DNA of 64,000 nt, from positions 23,539 through 87,538 of the forward strand of contig CAYPSO010000003.1 in assembly GCA_964413275.1 (NCBI GenBank). Reading direction: 5' to 3'. The notes beneath the pieces are model-generated. The model was not told the DNA's origin. It searched no databases and worked only from the letters and a program-made list of their open reading frames with translations. The DNA is from JAABRE01 sp964413275. Lineage in GTDB: Bacteria; Cyanobacteriota; Cyanobacteriia; Cyanobacteriales; JAABRE01. This document shows positions 51,065 to 60,706 of this stretch, piece by piece (position 1 is the first letter of the stretch; the number at the start of each line of letters is the position of its first letter). A program made the position numbers and the translations under genes.

Positions 51065-53275
51065 TTATATTTTTTCTAAAGCTTCTAAAACTGCGATCGC
51101 AGATTGATAACGTTGAGGAAAATGATAGGCAACCATTTTATCAATAATTAAAGCAAAAGATTTATCTATTGTACGTAAATGTTGCCAAGATACATTACCG
51201 GTTTTATTATTAATTTTAAGTTTTTCTGGATGAATACCAGTCAAAGCTTGAATAGCAATCATACCTAAAGAATAAATATCACTACTAAAAGTAGGTTGTC
51301 CTAAAAATTGTTCTGGAGCAGCATAACCTTTTGTCCCAATAGCAACAGTTCTTTCCACTTGATAGGTATTATCTAAATCTGGATTAATTTGTTTAACAGC
51401 ACCAAAATCTATTAAAACTAATTTATTGTTAATAGATGAACGAATAATATTACTTGGTTTTAAATCCCGATGAATTACTCCGTGAAGATGAATATATTGG
51501 AGAATCGTTAGTATTTCTTGAAGAATATCTATAACTTTTTTTTCAGTTAAGTTATTATTGCGATTTAATTCTTCCGTTAATAACATTCCGGGTATATATT
51601 CTTCGACTAAATAAAACTCATCTTGCTCTTCAAAATATCCCCATAATTGGGGAATTTGAGGATGACTTCCTAACTGTTGCAAAATTTGTACTTCTGTTTT
51701 AAATAATCTTCTAGCTACACCTAAAAAATTATCATCTTGACGAGCAGGTTGAAGACGTTTTATTATACATTGGGAATCAGAAGCTTCAGTATCTTGTGCT
51801 AAATAAATACAGCCAAATCCACCTTGTCCGAGAATTGTACTAATTTTATAACGCCCATTTAATAAGACTTTTTCTTGATATTTTTCATCTTGATATTCTT
51901 CAATAACAATTTTTGTTTTTTGTTCTATTTCGGGAGGTACTTCTGTGGTACTAAAGCTAGTAATTTCTGTTTTATGTTGAAGTTCTATTTTGTTAATATT
52001 ATCTTGTTGTAAAAGTTGTTGTAATTCTAATAAAGCTTGATTTTGTTGCTCTACTAAAAATGATATTTTTTGACCTTTTTCCTGTTCTTCATATCCGATA
52101 TAAGCTATCATTAAACTACTACTGAAAATCAAAGCGAGTAGTGGTGGAATAATTGGTATCCATCCTGCTTGTAAAAATATAAACCAACTACTGCTTAATA
52201 CAATAATAAATCCGGTACTTTCTGCTAAGATTAAATACCAAGGGCGACGAATAGAATAAGGAATAATTGTCCCAACCAAACACCAACCACTAATCCAAAT
52301 TATTTCCATCGCATCTGACCAAAACCAGAATAATTTTCTCTCACCTAAAGCAACACTAATAAGTTGGCTGGTAATCTGAGCATGAACATTAACTCCGGGC
52401 ATTTTTTGGTTTGTTTTTGCTCCGGCACTATAGGGAGTATAAAAAGCATCATCTATGGCAGGATCTGTAACACCAATTAATACTAATTTATTTTTAATTT
52501 GGCTTGGTTTAACACGATTATTAAGGACATCATCAAGGGTAACAGTATCTGAAATATATCCTCCTGAACGATAATTTAATAATATTTGATAACCACCAGT
52601 ATCTAATTGTTGATAACTACCACTACTCGAATTTAATTTAGGAAAAACGGCTGAACCCAATTTAAGTTCTTGCTTTTCGGTTAATTCTGGTTCAATATTA
52701 ATAGTAGCTAAATATCGTCTAGCTAACTGAAAACTAAAAGAATAAGGTGTTTTACATAGAGAATTATCCCCTGATTGCATAAATATTAAACTGCGGCGAA
52801 CTGTTCCTCCTAAATCAACTACAATATCGGCAAAACCAGTTCTTTCATCTGATATATTTGGAGGTGGACTAACACCACGACTTTCACTATCATTAGCCTT
52901 ACAAACGGGAATAATATTATCATGTTCGTTTATTTGTTTTATAAACTCTTCATGGCCAGGATTTACAGGTAAATCTCGATAAATATCCAAGCCTATTGCT
53001 ATGGGTTGATGTTGATTTAATTTAGTTAATAATTCACTTAATATAGCATCACTCAGAGGCCATTGTTTTTGAATTTGAACATCTTCTGCGGTGATTTTAA
53101 CAACGAATAAACGGTTATCTTTTTCTGCTGATGGCCGCCAACGAATCATGCGATCAAATACAGTTAATTCCCAAGATTCTAAGCCTCCCATTTGACGAGT
53201 TATAATAGTTAAACTGTTTACTATTATAAAAATTATTAAGATAGGTTTTATCCATTTTAATTTGTCATTTGTCAT
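51065..53275 (-). CDS. CHASE2-domain Ser/Thr protein kinase
   Basis: 736 residues. A membrane helix at residues ~8-27 leads into an extracytoplasmic CHASE2 sensor (about 30-320; ESWELTVFDRMIRWRPS, AIGLDIYRDLPV, VLIGVTDPAIDDAFYTPYS). Three membrane helices follow (about 325-395), then a coiled coil. The C-terminal kinase domain (about 470-736) has GQGGFGCIYLA, the lysine in CIIKRL, HRDLKPSNI, LIDFGAV and a YAAPEQF activation-loop end, so it looks active. It starts 10 nt after recN ends on the same strand. The signal sensed is unknown. Confidence 0.92.
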   Translation of the reverse strand: MTNDKLKWIKPILIIFIIVNSLTIITRQMGGLESWELTVFDRMIRWRPSAEKDNRLFVVKITAEDVQIQKQWPLSDAILSELLTKLNQHQPIAIGLDIYRDLPVNPGHEEFIKQINEHDNIIPVCKANDSESRGVSPPPNISDERTGFADIVVDLGGTVRRSLIFMQSGDNSLCKTPYSFSFQLARRYLATINIEPELTEKQELKLGSAVFPKLNSSSGSYQQLDTGGYQILLNYRSGGYISDTVTLDDVLNNRVKPSQIKNKLVLIGVTDPAIDDAFYTPYSAGAKTNQKMPGVNVHAQITSQLISVALGERKLFWFWSDAMEIIWISGWCLVGTIIPYSIRRPWYLILAESTGFIIVLSSSWFIFLQAGWIPIIPPLLALIFSSSLMIAYIGYEEQEKGQKISFLVEQQNQALLELQQLLQQDNINKIELQHKTEITSFSTTEVPPEIEQKTKIVIEEYQDEKYQEKVLLNGRYKISTILGQGGFGCIYLAQDTEASDSQCIIKRLQPARQDDNFLGVARRLFKTEVQILQQLGSHPQIPQLWGYFEEQDEFYLVEEYIPGMLLTEELNRNNNLTEKKVIDILQEILTILQYIHLHGVIHRDLKPSNIIRSSINNKLVLIDFGAVKQINPDLDNTYQVERTVAIGTKGYAAPEQFLGQPTFSSDIYSLGMIAIQALTGIHPEKLKINNKTGNVSWQHLRTIDKSFALIIDKMVAYHFPQRYQSAIAVLEALEKI

Positions 53276-53285
53276 TTGTTATTTA

Positions 53286-55010
53286 TTATTTATTTTTTTT
53301 CTCTTCTCTTTTAACTGCTGCTTGAACTAAAATTGAATCGGCAAATGCGATCGCTTCATTAGCACTATTCCCCCCTGTAAGTTGAGCTAATTCTTCTCTT
53401 CTAGTATGATGGTTATCTAAATTTTTTACTCTGACAACTGTTCTAATTTCTGAATCATTGACTAATTGTTTTTCTACTCGAAAATGAACATCTGCCATAG
53501 CTGCTACTAAGGGTTGATGAGTTACACATAATACTTGATGCTTATAACTAAGTTCGTGTAATTTTGATGCTATTGCTTGGGCAACTTTTCCAGAAACTCC
53601 CGCATCTATTTCATCAAAAACTAACGTGCCTGCACCTAATTTAGTGTCAGAAAAACAAGCTTTTAAGGCTAACAAAAATCTACTCATTTCTCCTCCAGAA
53701 GCTATTTCTGATAATGGTTGTATTTTTTCTCCGGGGTTAGGACTAAAATAATATTGTACCAAATCTCCTCCACTAGCCGTATAATTACTATCACTAATTT
53801 GACATTGAAATATAACCTTATCCATAGCTAAAGGTTTCAATTCTCTTATTAATTGTTTTTCTAATTTATCTGCTGCTATTTGTCGTAATTCTGTTAAGTC
53901 TTTAGATACTTTTATTAAATTTTCTCGCTGATTTTTCCATTGATTTTCTAATTCTTCTAAAGACTGTCCATCGTCTGTTAATTCTATCAATTCTTCCTGT
54001 AATTTTTGATAATAATTAATAGCTTCCTTTAAAGATGGCCCGTATTTACGGCAAATTTGCTTTAAAAGGCTTATTCTAGTTTGTATATCCTCTAAACGGT
54101 CTGAATCTGCCTCTAAACTATCGCCATAACCATTTATCTGATGTCCCGCTTCCATTACCTGAGTTAGAGATGTTTTAACCATTTCTAAAATTGACTCCAA
54201 ACTACTATCATAATGAGTCATATTGGTTAAAATATGTTCGACTTGTACTAACAAATCTGTTACAGCCGGCTCGTCACTATCATTTTGGTAAAGAATTTGA
54301 TAGGCTTGATAACTGAGTTGTTGTAATTCAACAATATGGGAAAGACGCTCATTTTCTTGTTGCAATTGTTCTAACTCATCCCCATCTGTTAATTCAGCTC
54401 TTTCTAATTCTTGAATTTGATATTGTAATAAATCTAGCCTTTGTAATCTCTGTTGTTCAGATTGACGGCGTTTTTCTAAATTTAATTGAATCTCTTGCCA
54501 CTTTTCATAAAAATTAGCCACAATTTGACGTTGTTGTAATACCTTTTCACCTCCATACAAATCAAGTAACTCCCGTTGTTGAGCGGGAATCATTAATTGT
54601 ATAGTTTGACCTTGAGCAGTAATTTCCACCAGATAATTGCGAATCTGACTGAGTAAAGCACGATTGACTAAAATACCATTAATACGAGAGCGAGAACGTA
54701 AATTTCCCTTAGTTAAACTAATTTCTCGACTGATAACCACACTCTCATCTTCTAACAAATCAATTGACTGTTCTTTTAACCAATCTTTAACAATAGAATC
54801 AGTTTCAAAAGTAGCCTCTAACAAAGCTTTGTGACTACCTTGACGAATAACACGCTGAGTAACTTTACCCCCTAAAACAAGATCTATAGCATCAAGAATA
54901 ATGGATTTACCCGCTCCAGTTTCTCCAGTTAAAACATTTAATCCTTTCGCAAAATCCAACTCCAGTAAATCAATTAAAGCAAAATTATAAATTCTGAGGG
55001 AAGAAAGCAT
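53286..55010 (-). CDS. recN: DNA repair protein RecN
   Basis: 574 residues from ATG 55008-55010 (MLSSLRIYNFALID), the family's usual start. The frame remains open 34 codons further upstream, but that part is unlike RecN and would overlap the divergent ABC1-kinase gene. SMC-like ATPase acting at double-strand breaks: Walker A GETGAGKS, central coiled coil, ABC signature ASGGEMSRFLLALK, Walker B LVFDEIDAGVSG. The ending RVKNLDNHHTRREELAQLTGG is typical. Confidence 0.95.
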   Translation of the reverse strand: MLSSLRIYNFALIDLLELDFAKGLNVLTGETGAGKSIILDAIDLVLGGKVTQRVIRQGSHKALLEATFETDSIVKDWLKEQSIDLLEDESVVISREISLTKGNLRSRSRINGILVNRALLSQIRNYLVEITAQGQTIQLMIPAQQRELLDLYGGEKVLQQRQIVANFYEKWQEIQLNLEKRRQSEQQRLQRLDLLQYQIQELERAELTDGDELEQLQQENERLSHIVELQQLSYQAYQILYQNDSDEPAVTDLLVQVEHILTNMTHYDSSLESILEMVKTSLTQVMEAGHQINGYGDSLEADSDRLEDIQTRISLLKQICRKYGPSLKEAINYYQKLQEELIELTDDGQSLEELENQWKNQRENLIKVSKDLTELRQIAADKLEKQLIRELKPLAMDKVIFQCQISDSNYTASGGDLVQYYFSPNPGEKIQPLSEIASGGEMSRFLLALKACFSDTKLGAGTLVFDEIDAGVSGKVAQAIASKLHELSYKHQVLCVTHQPLVAAMADVHFRVEKQLVNDSEIRTVVRVKNLDNHHTRREELAQLTGGNSANEAIAFADSILVQAAVKREEKKNK

Positions 55011-55103
55011 ATAAATATCAATAGAAACTGAACATAGACCAGCAAAATTGTTACAATACTTAACAAAGGGAATAGTAATAACTAATTTTAGATTATAAAC
55101 TCT

Positions 55104-57110
55104 ATGAATCAATCAACTATAAATCCAAATTCAGGATCGCCAAATCAATTAATCAACGAACATTCTATCAGAATACCAAAATCTCATCAGGAAGATTTAG
55201 GGCCGATTAGCGATTTATTACCAGAGACTTGGCGTTACGATCCAGATTTAATAAAAAGTTATTATGACAAAAGACCGTTACAAGTTTTAGTTAGATTAAT
55301 TAATATTACTTTTCCTTTTCTCGGTTTTATTTTAGGTTTATGGTGGGACAAAGTTAGGGGAAAATCGCCAAAAAATTCCAGAAAAAGAGGTATTCAACTC
55401 AAAGAAATTTTAACAAAATTAGGGCCAACTTATATTAAAATCGGACAAGCTTTATCAACTCGTCCAGATTTAGTTCCACCATTATATCTCGATGAATTAA
55501 CTCAATTACAGGATCAAATTCCTTCTTTTCCCAATGAAGTTGCCTATCGTTTTATTGAAGAAGAATTAGGCGCACCTCCGGCAGAAATTTATAGCGAACT
55601 TTCACCTCAACCATTAGCTGCGGCATCTTTAGGACAAGTATATAAAGGTAGGTTAAAAACCGGAGAAGAAGTAGCAGTTAAAGTCCAAAGACCAGACTTA
55701 GTAAAACGTATTACCTTAGATGTTTATATAATGCGTAGTATCGCAACTTGGGCGCAAAAAAATATTACCAGAATTAGATCGGATTTAATCGGAATTACTG
55801 ATGAATTTGCAGGGCGTATTTTTGAAGAAATGAATTACGCTCAAGAAGGAGAAAATGCCGAAAAATTTGCTCAACTCTACGGTTATATGAAAGAGATTTA
55901 TGTTCCTAGTATTTACTGGCAATATACTGGTAGAAGAGTGTTAACAATGGAGTGGATTAATGGCATTAAATTAACCAATATTGAAGCCGTAGAAGCTCAG
56001 GGCATAAAAGCAACTCATTTAGTAGAAGTTGGGGTGGAATGTTCTCTTAGACAATTATTGGAACATGGTTTTTTCCACGCCGATCCCCATCCGGGTAACT
56101 TATTAGCCATGAAAGATGGCAGACTTGCTTATCTTGATTTTGGCATGATGAGTAATATTAAACCCTATCAACGTTACGGTTTAATTGAGGCAGTTGTACA
56201 TTTAGTTAATCGAGATTTTGAGGCCTTAGCCCATGATTATGTTAAGTTAGAATTTCTTAACGAAGATACAGATTTAAGACCAATTATTCCCGCTTTAAAT
56301 AATGTTTTTGGTAACGCTTTAGGAGCTTCTGTTGCTGAATTAAACTTTAAGAGTATTACCGATCAAATGTCAGCAATGATGTATGAATTTCCTTTTCGAG
56401 TGCCTGCTTATTATGCTTTAATTATTCGTTCTATGGTAACTTTAGAAGGAATTGCGATCGGGATAGATCCAAACTTTAAAGTATTAAGTAAAGCTTATCC
56501 CTATGTCGCCAAAAGATTGTTAACAGATCCTTCGATTGAATTAAGAACATCTTTAAAAGATTTATTATTTAAAGATGATAGTTTTCGTTGGAATAGGTTA
56601 GAAAATCTGTTAAGAAATGCTAAAGATTCTCAAGATTATAATATTGAGAAAGTGGTAAATCAAGCCATAGATTTTATTATGTCCGAAAGAGGTAATTTTA
56701 TCAGAGAAAAATTAATTGAAGAAATTGTAAAAAATGTGGATATGTACGCACAAAAAACTTGGTTTAATCTCTCAAGTTCTGTCCGTCAACAAATAGGTTT
56801 AGAAGTACCTAAAAGTTATTTAAAAGTTGAGGATGATTCTAACAGTATCGAACATCTTAAAAACATCTGGCAAATTTTGCAAAATACTCCTGGTTTTGAG
56901 GGTGGAAAATTATTACCTTTAGTACCACAAATTTTAAGTAAGCCAGAAACTCAAAAAATGGGACAAAAAATAGCAGAAGGTTTAGCTCAAAAATTAGTAG
57001 TACGAATTATCAGAAATATTTTCCTAGAAGATAATTCTTATAAGAATTATCAAAATGGTAAAGAAATATTACAAGAAAAACCATCTCTACCAAAAGCAGC
57101 TTTTTGGTAA
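55104..57110 (+). CDS. ABC1/UbiB-family atypical kinase
   Basis: 668 residues. Contains the ABC1 hallmarks KIGQALSTRPDLVP (KxGQ), the alanine-rich loop LAAASLGQVYKG in place of a glycine loop, the lysine in VAVKVQRP, HADPHPGN (catalytic loop) and YLDFGMM. The N-terminal ~100 residues contain a hydrophobic stretch (LVRLINITFPFLGFILGLWW). Relatives support prenyl-quinone synthesis and membrane lipid homeostasis, with several paralogues per cyanobacterium; the specific target here is unknown. Divergent from recN. Confidence 0.9.
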   Translation: MNQSTINPNSGSPNQLINEHSIRIPKSHQEDLGPISDLLPETWRYDPDLIKSYYDKRPLQVLVRLINITFPFLGFILGLWWDKVRGKSPKNSRKRGIQLKEILTKLGPTYIKIGQALSTRPDLVPPLYLDELTQLQDQIPSFPNEVAYRFIEEELGAPPAEIYSELSPQPLAAASLGQVYKGRLKTGEEVAVKVQRPDLVKRITLDVYIMRSIATWAQKNITRIRSDLIGITDEFAGRIFEEMNYAQEGENAEKFAQLYGYMKEIYVPSIYWQYTGRRVLTMEWINGIKLTNIEAVEAQGIKATHLVEVGVECSLRQLLEHGFFHADPHPGNLLAMKDGRLAYLDFGMMSNIKPYQRYGLIEAVVHLVNRDFEALAHDYVKLEFLNEDTDLRPIIPALNNVFGNALGASVAELNFKSITDQMSAMMYEFPFRVPAYYALIIRSMVTLEGIAIGIDPNFKVLSKAYPYVAKRLLTDPSIELRTSLKDLLFKDDSFRWNRLENLLRNAKDSQDYNIEKVVNQAIDFIMSERGNFIREKLIEEIVKNVDMYAQKTWFNLSSSVRQQIGLEVPKSYLKVEDDSNSIEHLKNIWQILQNTPGFEGGKLLPLVPQILSKPETQKMGQKIAEGLAQKLVVRIIRNIFLEDNSYKNYQNGKEILQEKPSLPKAAFW

Positions 57111-57119
57111 AAAAATCCA

Positions 57120-57145
57120 GAGAAACGGGACAATATCCCGCTCTC
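57120..57145 (+). terminator. Weak hairpin after the ABC1-kinase gene
   Basis: GAGA-AA-CGGGA-CAATA-TCCCG-C-TCTC can fold with two short stems. There is no T run, so it is only a candidate stop. Confidence 0.35.
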
Positions 57146-57257
57146 AAAACCTTGAGTGAGTTAATTTTAATAAAAAATTAAGATACTAATCTAATAAAAG
57201 TATTTTTATATAATTTAAGGAACAAAATTAACTAGATTTCTCTAAAAGCAAGAAATT

Positions 57258-57533
57258 ATGTCAAAACCAACTAAAGCACATATGTCTCAATCTTGGGCGA
57301 AACAAAGATCTCAAAGTTGGAAAGATATGAAAAAAAAGCAAATAAAATACTACATGGAAGCCAAACTTCTTAATATAGGTATTAATCCCAAAGATGCTGT
57401 TTATAGTTGGTCTATGGAAATAGACGGCAATCAAGAAATTTGGACTTATAATGCTTATTGGGGTGAAGCAAAAAAGATTTATGTTAAGGAAATCAAGACA
57501 ATACCTCCATCTTTTTTCCTACAAGCAACTTGA
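57258..57533 (+). CDS. Hypothetical protein
   Basis: 91 residues, basic and tryptophan-rich: SWAKQRSQSWKDMKKKQIKYYMEAKLL in the first half and SWSMEIDGNQEIWTYNAYWGEAKKIYV in the second. No signal peptide or membrane segment. I do not recognise the family. The frame is plausible as a real gene because the codon use resembles its neighbours and it fills the gap before rpsO, but there is no clear Shine-Dalgarno. Confidence 0.5.
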   Translation: MSKPTKAHMSQSWAKQRSQSWKDMKKKQIKYYMEAKLLNIGINPKDAVYSWSMEIDGNQEIWTYNAYWGEAKKIYVKEIKTIPPSFFLQAT

Positions 57534-57622
57534 ACAAAAATAAGGAGAGATATTTTCCGATCTAGCGCAAGATAAATGATACTATAGTAGATCGCTATCT
57601 AAAATTAAACTAACTAATCACT

Positions 57623-57892
57623 ATGACTATTACTCAAAATCGTAAACAGGAATTAATCACTGAATATCAATCCCATGAAACTGACACAGGTTCACCAGAT
57701 TTACAAATAGCTATTCTCACTGAAAGAATTAATAATCTGACTCAACACCTAAAAATCAATAAGCAAGATCACTCATCCCGTCGTGGTTTATTAAAAATGA
57801 TTGGTCGCCGTAAGGGTTTGTTATCCTATATTCAGAGTAAAGATACCGAACGCTATCAAAAGCTAATTGCTCGTTTAGGGATTCGTCGCTAA
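57623..57892 (+). CDS. rpsO: 30S ribosomal protein S15
   Basis: 89 residues, normal length. Conserved features are HETDTGSPDLQIAILTERI (rRNA-contacting), HSSRRGLLKMIGRRKGLLSY and a C-terminal IARLGIRR. It binds 16S rRNA early in 30S assembly. A PAM68-type gene follows 21 nt later on the same strand. Confidence 0.98.
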   Translation: MTITQNRKQELITEYQSHETDTGSPDLQIAILTERINNLTQHLKINKQDHSSRRGLLKMIGRRKGLLSYIQSKDTERYQKLIARLGIRR

Positions 57893-57913
57893 TAAAATAA
57901 ATAAAATTATTAT

Positions 57914-58351
57914 ATGCCTTCTCAGTCTTCAGGGGATCGTTTACCTTTTGAACCCCGTCAAAATAAGAAAAAAACACCAAAAAAAGCACCAAGCAAACCC
58001 GTTAAATCTTCAGAAGCGTCACTCTCAGCCATACCTGAGAATGTCAGCAAGCGTATGATTACTAGAATGTCCTTATTTTCAGGAATACCAACAGCTTTAG
58101 GTATTTCTTCTTTTGTTATTTCCTATGTAATTGTTACTAAAGAATGGTTTAATTTGCCTACTTTCGTACCGCTTCTAGTGAGTATGGGCTGTTTTGGTTT
58201 AGGTGTTATTGGCTTAAGTTATGGCATTCTCTCCAGCAGTTGGGATGAGGAGCGTAGCGGTAGTTGGTGGGGTTGGGAAGAATTTACCATTAATTTCGGA
58301 CGCATCAGGAAAGCTTGGCGTTCTGGAAAAAAAGAAGAAAAAATGGAGTAA
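57914..58351 (+). CDS. PAM68 family photosystem II assembly protein
   Basis: 145 residues. A basic, proline-rich N-terminus (QNKKKTPKKAPSKPVK) is followed by ENVSKRMITRMSLFSGIPTALG and two membrane helices (about residues 55-75 and 85-105). The conserved SSSWDEERSGSWWGWEEF segment comes next. Matches the thylakoid protein PAM68, which assists early PSII assembly in plants and Synechocystis. Probably co-transcribed with rpsO. Confidence 0.92.
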   Translation: MPSQSSGDRLPFEPRQNKKKTPKKAPSKPVKSSEASLSAIPENVSKRMITRMSLFSGIPTALGISSFVISYVIVTKEWFNLPTFVPLLVSMGCFGLGVIGLSYGILSSSWDEERSGSWWGWEEFTINFGRIRKAWRSGKKEEKME

Positions 58352-58434
58352 GGTAAGGTGGGCATAGCCTTCAGCTTTGGCTAATGAGAAATAAACGCAA
58401 TATATTTTTGTCTGCCCTACAATTTAAAAAGTGG

Positions 58435-58496
58435 GGTGGGCGTTGTCCTGTGGATAAGCCAAATCGCCAATCATTAAATAGATATTTTTGCCCACC
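58435..58496. repeat. Dispersed hairpin with GGTGGGC/GCCCACC arms
   Basis: GGTGGGC (58435-58441) and GCCCACC (58490-58496) are separated by ~48 nt. The arms match those of the short palindromes elsewhere in the window, but the centre is different. Confidence 0.55.
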
Positions 58497-58541
58497 TTAT
58501 GGTTTATGTCCCTGAAGTAAATGAATTAAAGGAATTATGGC

Positions 58542-59597
58542 ATGATTATAGTAATGAAAGTTGGTTCCCCCGAAGCGGAAATTAATCGTCTCGATCACGA
58601 ATTCACAGAATGGGGTTTAACTCCAGAAAGAATTATTGGTAAACATAAGGTGGTAATAGGGCTAGTTGGTGAAACTGCTTCTCTTAATTGCGAACAAATT
58701 CAGGAATTAAGTCCTTGGATAGAACAAGTTTTAAGAGTAGAACAACCTTTTAAACGTGCTAGTTTAGAGTTTCGTCACGGTGAATATAGCGAGGTAGTTG
58801 TACCTACACCCAATGGAGAGGTTATTATTGGTAAAAATCGTCCTATTGCTATTGTAGCTGGGCCTTGTTCGGTGGAAAATGAAGCAATGATCGTAGAAAC
58901 AGCATTACGAGTGAAGGCTGCGGGTGCTAATTTCTTGCGTGGTGGTGCTTATAAACCCCGCACTTCTCCCTATGCTTTCCAAGGCCATGGTGAAAGTGCT
59001 TTAGAATTATTGGCTGCGGCTAGAGATGCTAGTGGTTTAGGTATTATTACTGAGGTTATGGACACGGCAGATTTAGAAGTAGTTTCCCAGTATGCCGATG
59101 TGGTACAAGTGGGCGCACGTAATATGCAGAATTTCTCCCTACTAAAAAAAGTGGGGGCGCAGGAAAAACCAGTATTATTAAAGCGGGGTATGTCAGCAAC
59201 TATTGAAGAATGGGTCATGGCTGCAGAATATCTCTTAGCGGCGGGAAATCCTAATGTAATTCTTTGTGAGCGAGGTATTAGAACATTCGATCGCCAATAT
59301 GCTCGTAATACCTTAGATTTATCAGTAATTCCCGTTTTAAGGACTTTAACCCATTTACCAATTATGATCGATCCTAGTCATGGTACGGGTAAAGCCGAAT
59401 ATGTACCTTCAATGGCCATGGCTGCCATCGCCGCAGGCACTGATTCTTTAATGATTGAAGTTCATCCTAATCCGGCTAAAGCCCTTTCTGATGGTCCTCA
59501 GTCTCTTACTCCTGATGCTTTTGACCGTTTGATGCAAGAGTTATCTGTCATTGGTAAAGCTGTATCTCGTTGGCCTCAGTCTTTAGCAATGGTTTAA
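58542..59597 (+). CDS. aroF: 3-deoxy-7-phosphoheptulonate (DAHP) synthase, AroF/type I beta
   Basis: 351 residues. Condenses phosphoenolpyruvate and erythrose-4-phosphate, the first step of the shikimate pathway. A short N-terminal ferredoxin-like regulatory region (MIIVMKVGSPEAEINRLDHE) is followed by the catalytic barrel: AGPCSVEN, RGGAYKPRTSPYAFQGHGE, QVGARNMQNF, LLKRGMSATIEEW, ERGIRTF, IDPSHGTGK and MIEVHPNP. This short-regulatory-domain type is usual in cyanobacteria. Confidence 0.96.
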   Translation: MIIVMKVGSPEAEINRLDHEFTEWGLTPERIIGKHKVVIGLVGETASLNCEQIQELSPWIEQVLRVEQPFKRASLEFRHGEYSEVVVPTPNGEVIIGKNRPIAIVAGPCSVENEAMIVETALRVKAAGANFLRGGAYKPRTSPYAFQGHGESALELLAAARDASGLGIITEVMDTADLEVVSQYADVVQVGARNMQNFSLLKKVGAQEKPVLLKRGMSATIEEWVMAAEYLLAAGNPNVILCERGIRTFDRQYARNTLDLSVIPVLRTLTHLPIMIDPSHGTGKAEYVPSMAMAAIAAGTDSLMIEVHPNPAKALSDGPQSLTPDAFDRLMQELSVIGKAVSRWPQSLAMV

Positions 59598-59703
59598 TAA
59601 GCTAAAATTATAGGGTAAGTTCAAAAATCTTGCCCTATTTTTCAGAGAATTTAGAAATTATGTTTACCTAGCAAATAGAATTGCTATAGTCTAATCGTAT
59701 TAT

Positions 59704-60435
59704 TTATAATTTACCAAAAATCTCCTCTCCCAAAATAACTATTCCACTAAAAGCCACAAAACCAACGACTAATTGTTGAAAATGGTTTTCACTGATTTTA
59801 TTAAGAACAATTTGACCTAAATAATTACCAGGTAAAGCTGCAATACCTAAAATTAAGCCATACTGTAAATAATGCCAATTTAAAGCACCAAATACTCCAT
59901 AAGTAATAATTTTAGCGATATGGATTATTAATAAATGAGTTGATTTTGTCCCAATCATTTCCTCTTTTTTAAAACCATAATTAAGATATAAAGGATTTAA
60001 CAGAGGACCTGTACTTCCTACTATTCCTGATAAAAAAGCATAAATAAAACCCGCAGGTAAAAAATACCAACTTTTTACTTCAAAAGCTCTTTTTTCAGTT
60101 TTACCATAACTAAAAGTAGAAGCAATTAATAGTACAGCCAACAAAATTGTCAACCACTGTAATTTAAGTTGGGTAAACAAAAAAGCTCCAGCAACAGCCC
60201 CAATTATAGCTCCGGGGGCATACCAAAAGGTTAATTTCCAATTAATATACTGTGAATATAAAAAAATACGTTGGGGATGCCCTAGTAACATTCCTATAGT
60301 TAAAACCGGAGGTACAGCCCCCGCACCCAAAAATAAACCTATTAAGGGAATCAAAATAATAGGAGTGCCGCCCCCTGCTAAGGTACTTAAAAACCAACTT
60401 GCAAAACTACCTAAACTCAACCAGAAAATTATCAA
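59704..60435 (-). CDS. Sulfite exporter TauE/SafE family permease
   Basis: 243 residues, about 7-8 membrane helices. The two half-repeats are visible as LAGGGTPIILIPLIGLFLG and SGIVGSTGPLLNPLYLNYGF. The motifs GGGTP and GSTGP replace the more common GGGGxxxxP, placing it in a divergent branch. The family moves sulfur-containing or other small organic anions; the substrate is not predictable. Convergent with aroF. Confidence 0.88.
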   Translation of the reverse strand: MIIFWLSLGSFASWFLSTLAGGGTPIILIPLIGLFLGAGAVPPVLTIGMLLGHPQRIFLYSQYINWKLTFWYAPGAIIGAVAGAFLFTQLKLQWLTILLAVLLIASTFSYGKTEKRAFEVKSWYFLPAGFIYAFLSGIVGSTGPLLNPLYLNYGFKKEEMIGTKSTHLLIIHIAKIITYGVFGALNWHYLQYGLILGIAALPGNYLGQIVLNKISENHFQQLVVGFVAFSGIVILGEEIFGKL

Positions 60436-60706
60436 TTATTCACCCAGGGACTTTATCTATTTATTATTTTAAGTTTAAATAGTTCTTAACCTCAAATTAA
60501 ATATTATTTATTGCTCAACTAGCTTGATATTTGCTGATTATTAGGAAAAAATTTGGAAAATAGTACCCCAGATTGTCTAATAAAGAGATAAGATCGAAAT
60601 AGAGTAGTTCTCTTGTTATTGTACAAAGTTAAATTAAACACAACTAACTAAATTCATTTTCGTATCTTTAGCAAGAGAATGGAAAATTAGACAGGAGCAT
60701 ACAACT

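Noticed and set aside
55011..55112. N-terminal 34-codon extension of RecN
   Set aside because: The sequence is unlike RecN, overlaps the divergent ABC1-kinase start, and MLSSLRIYNFALID is the standard RecN beginning.
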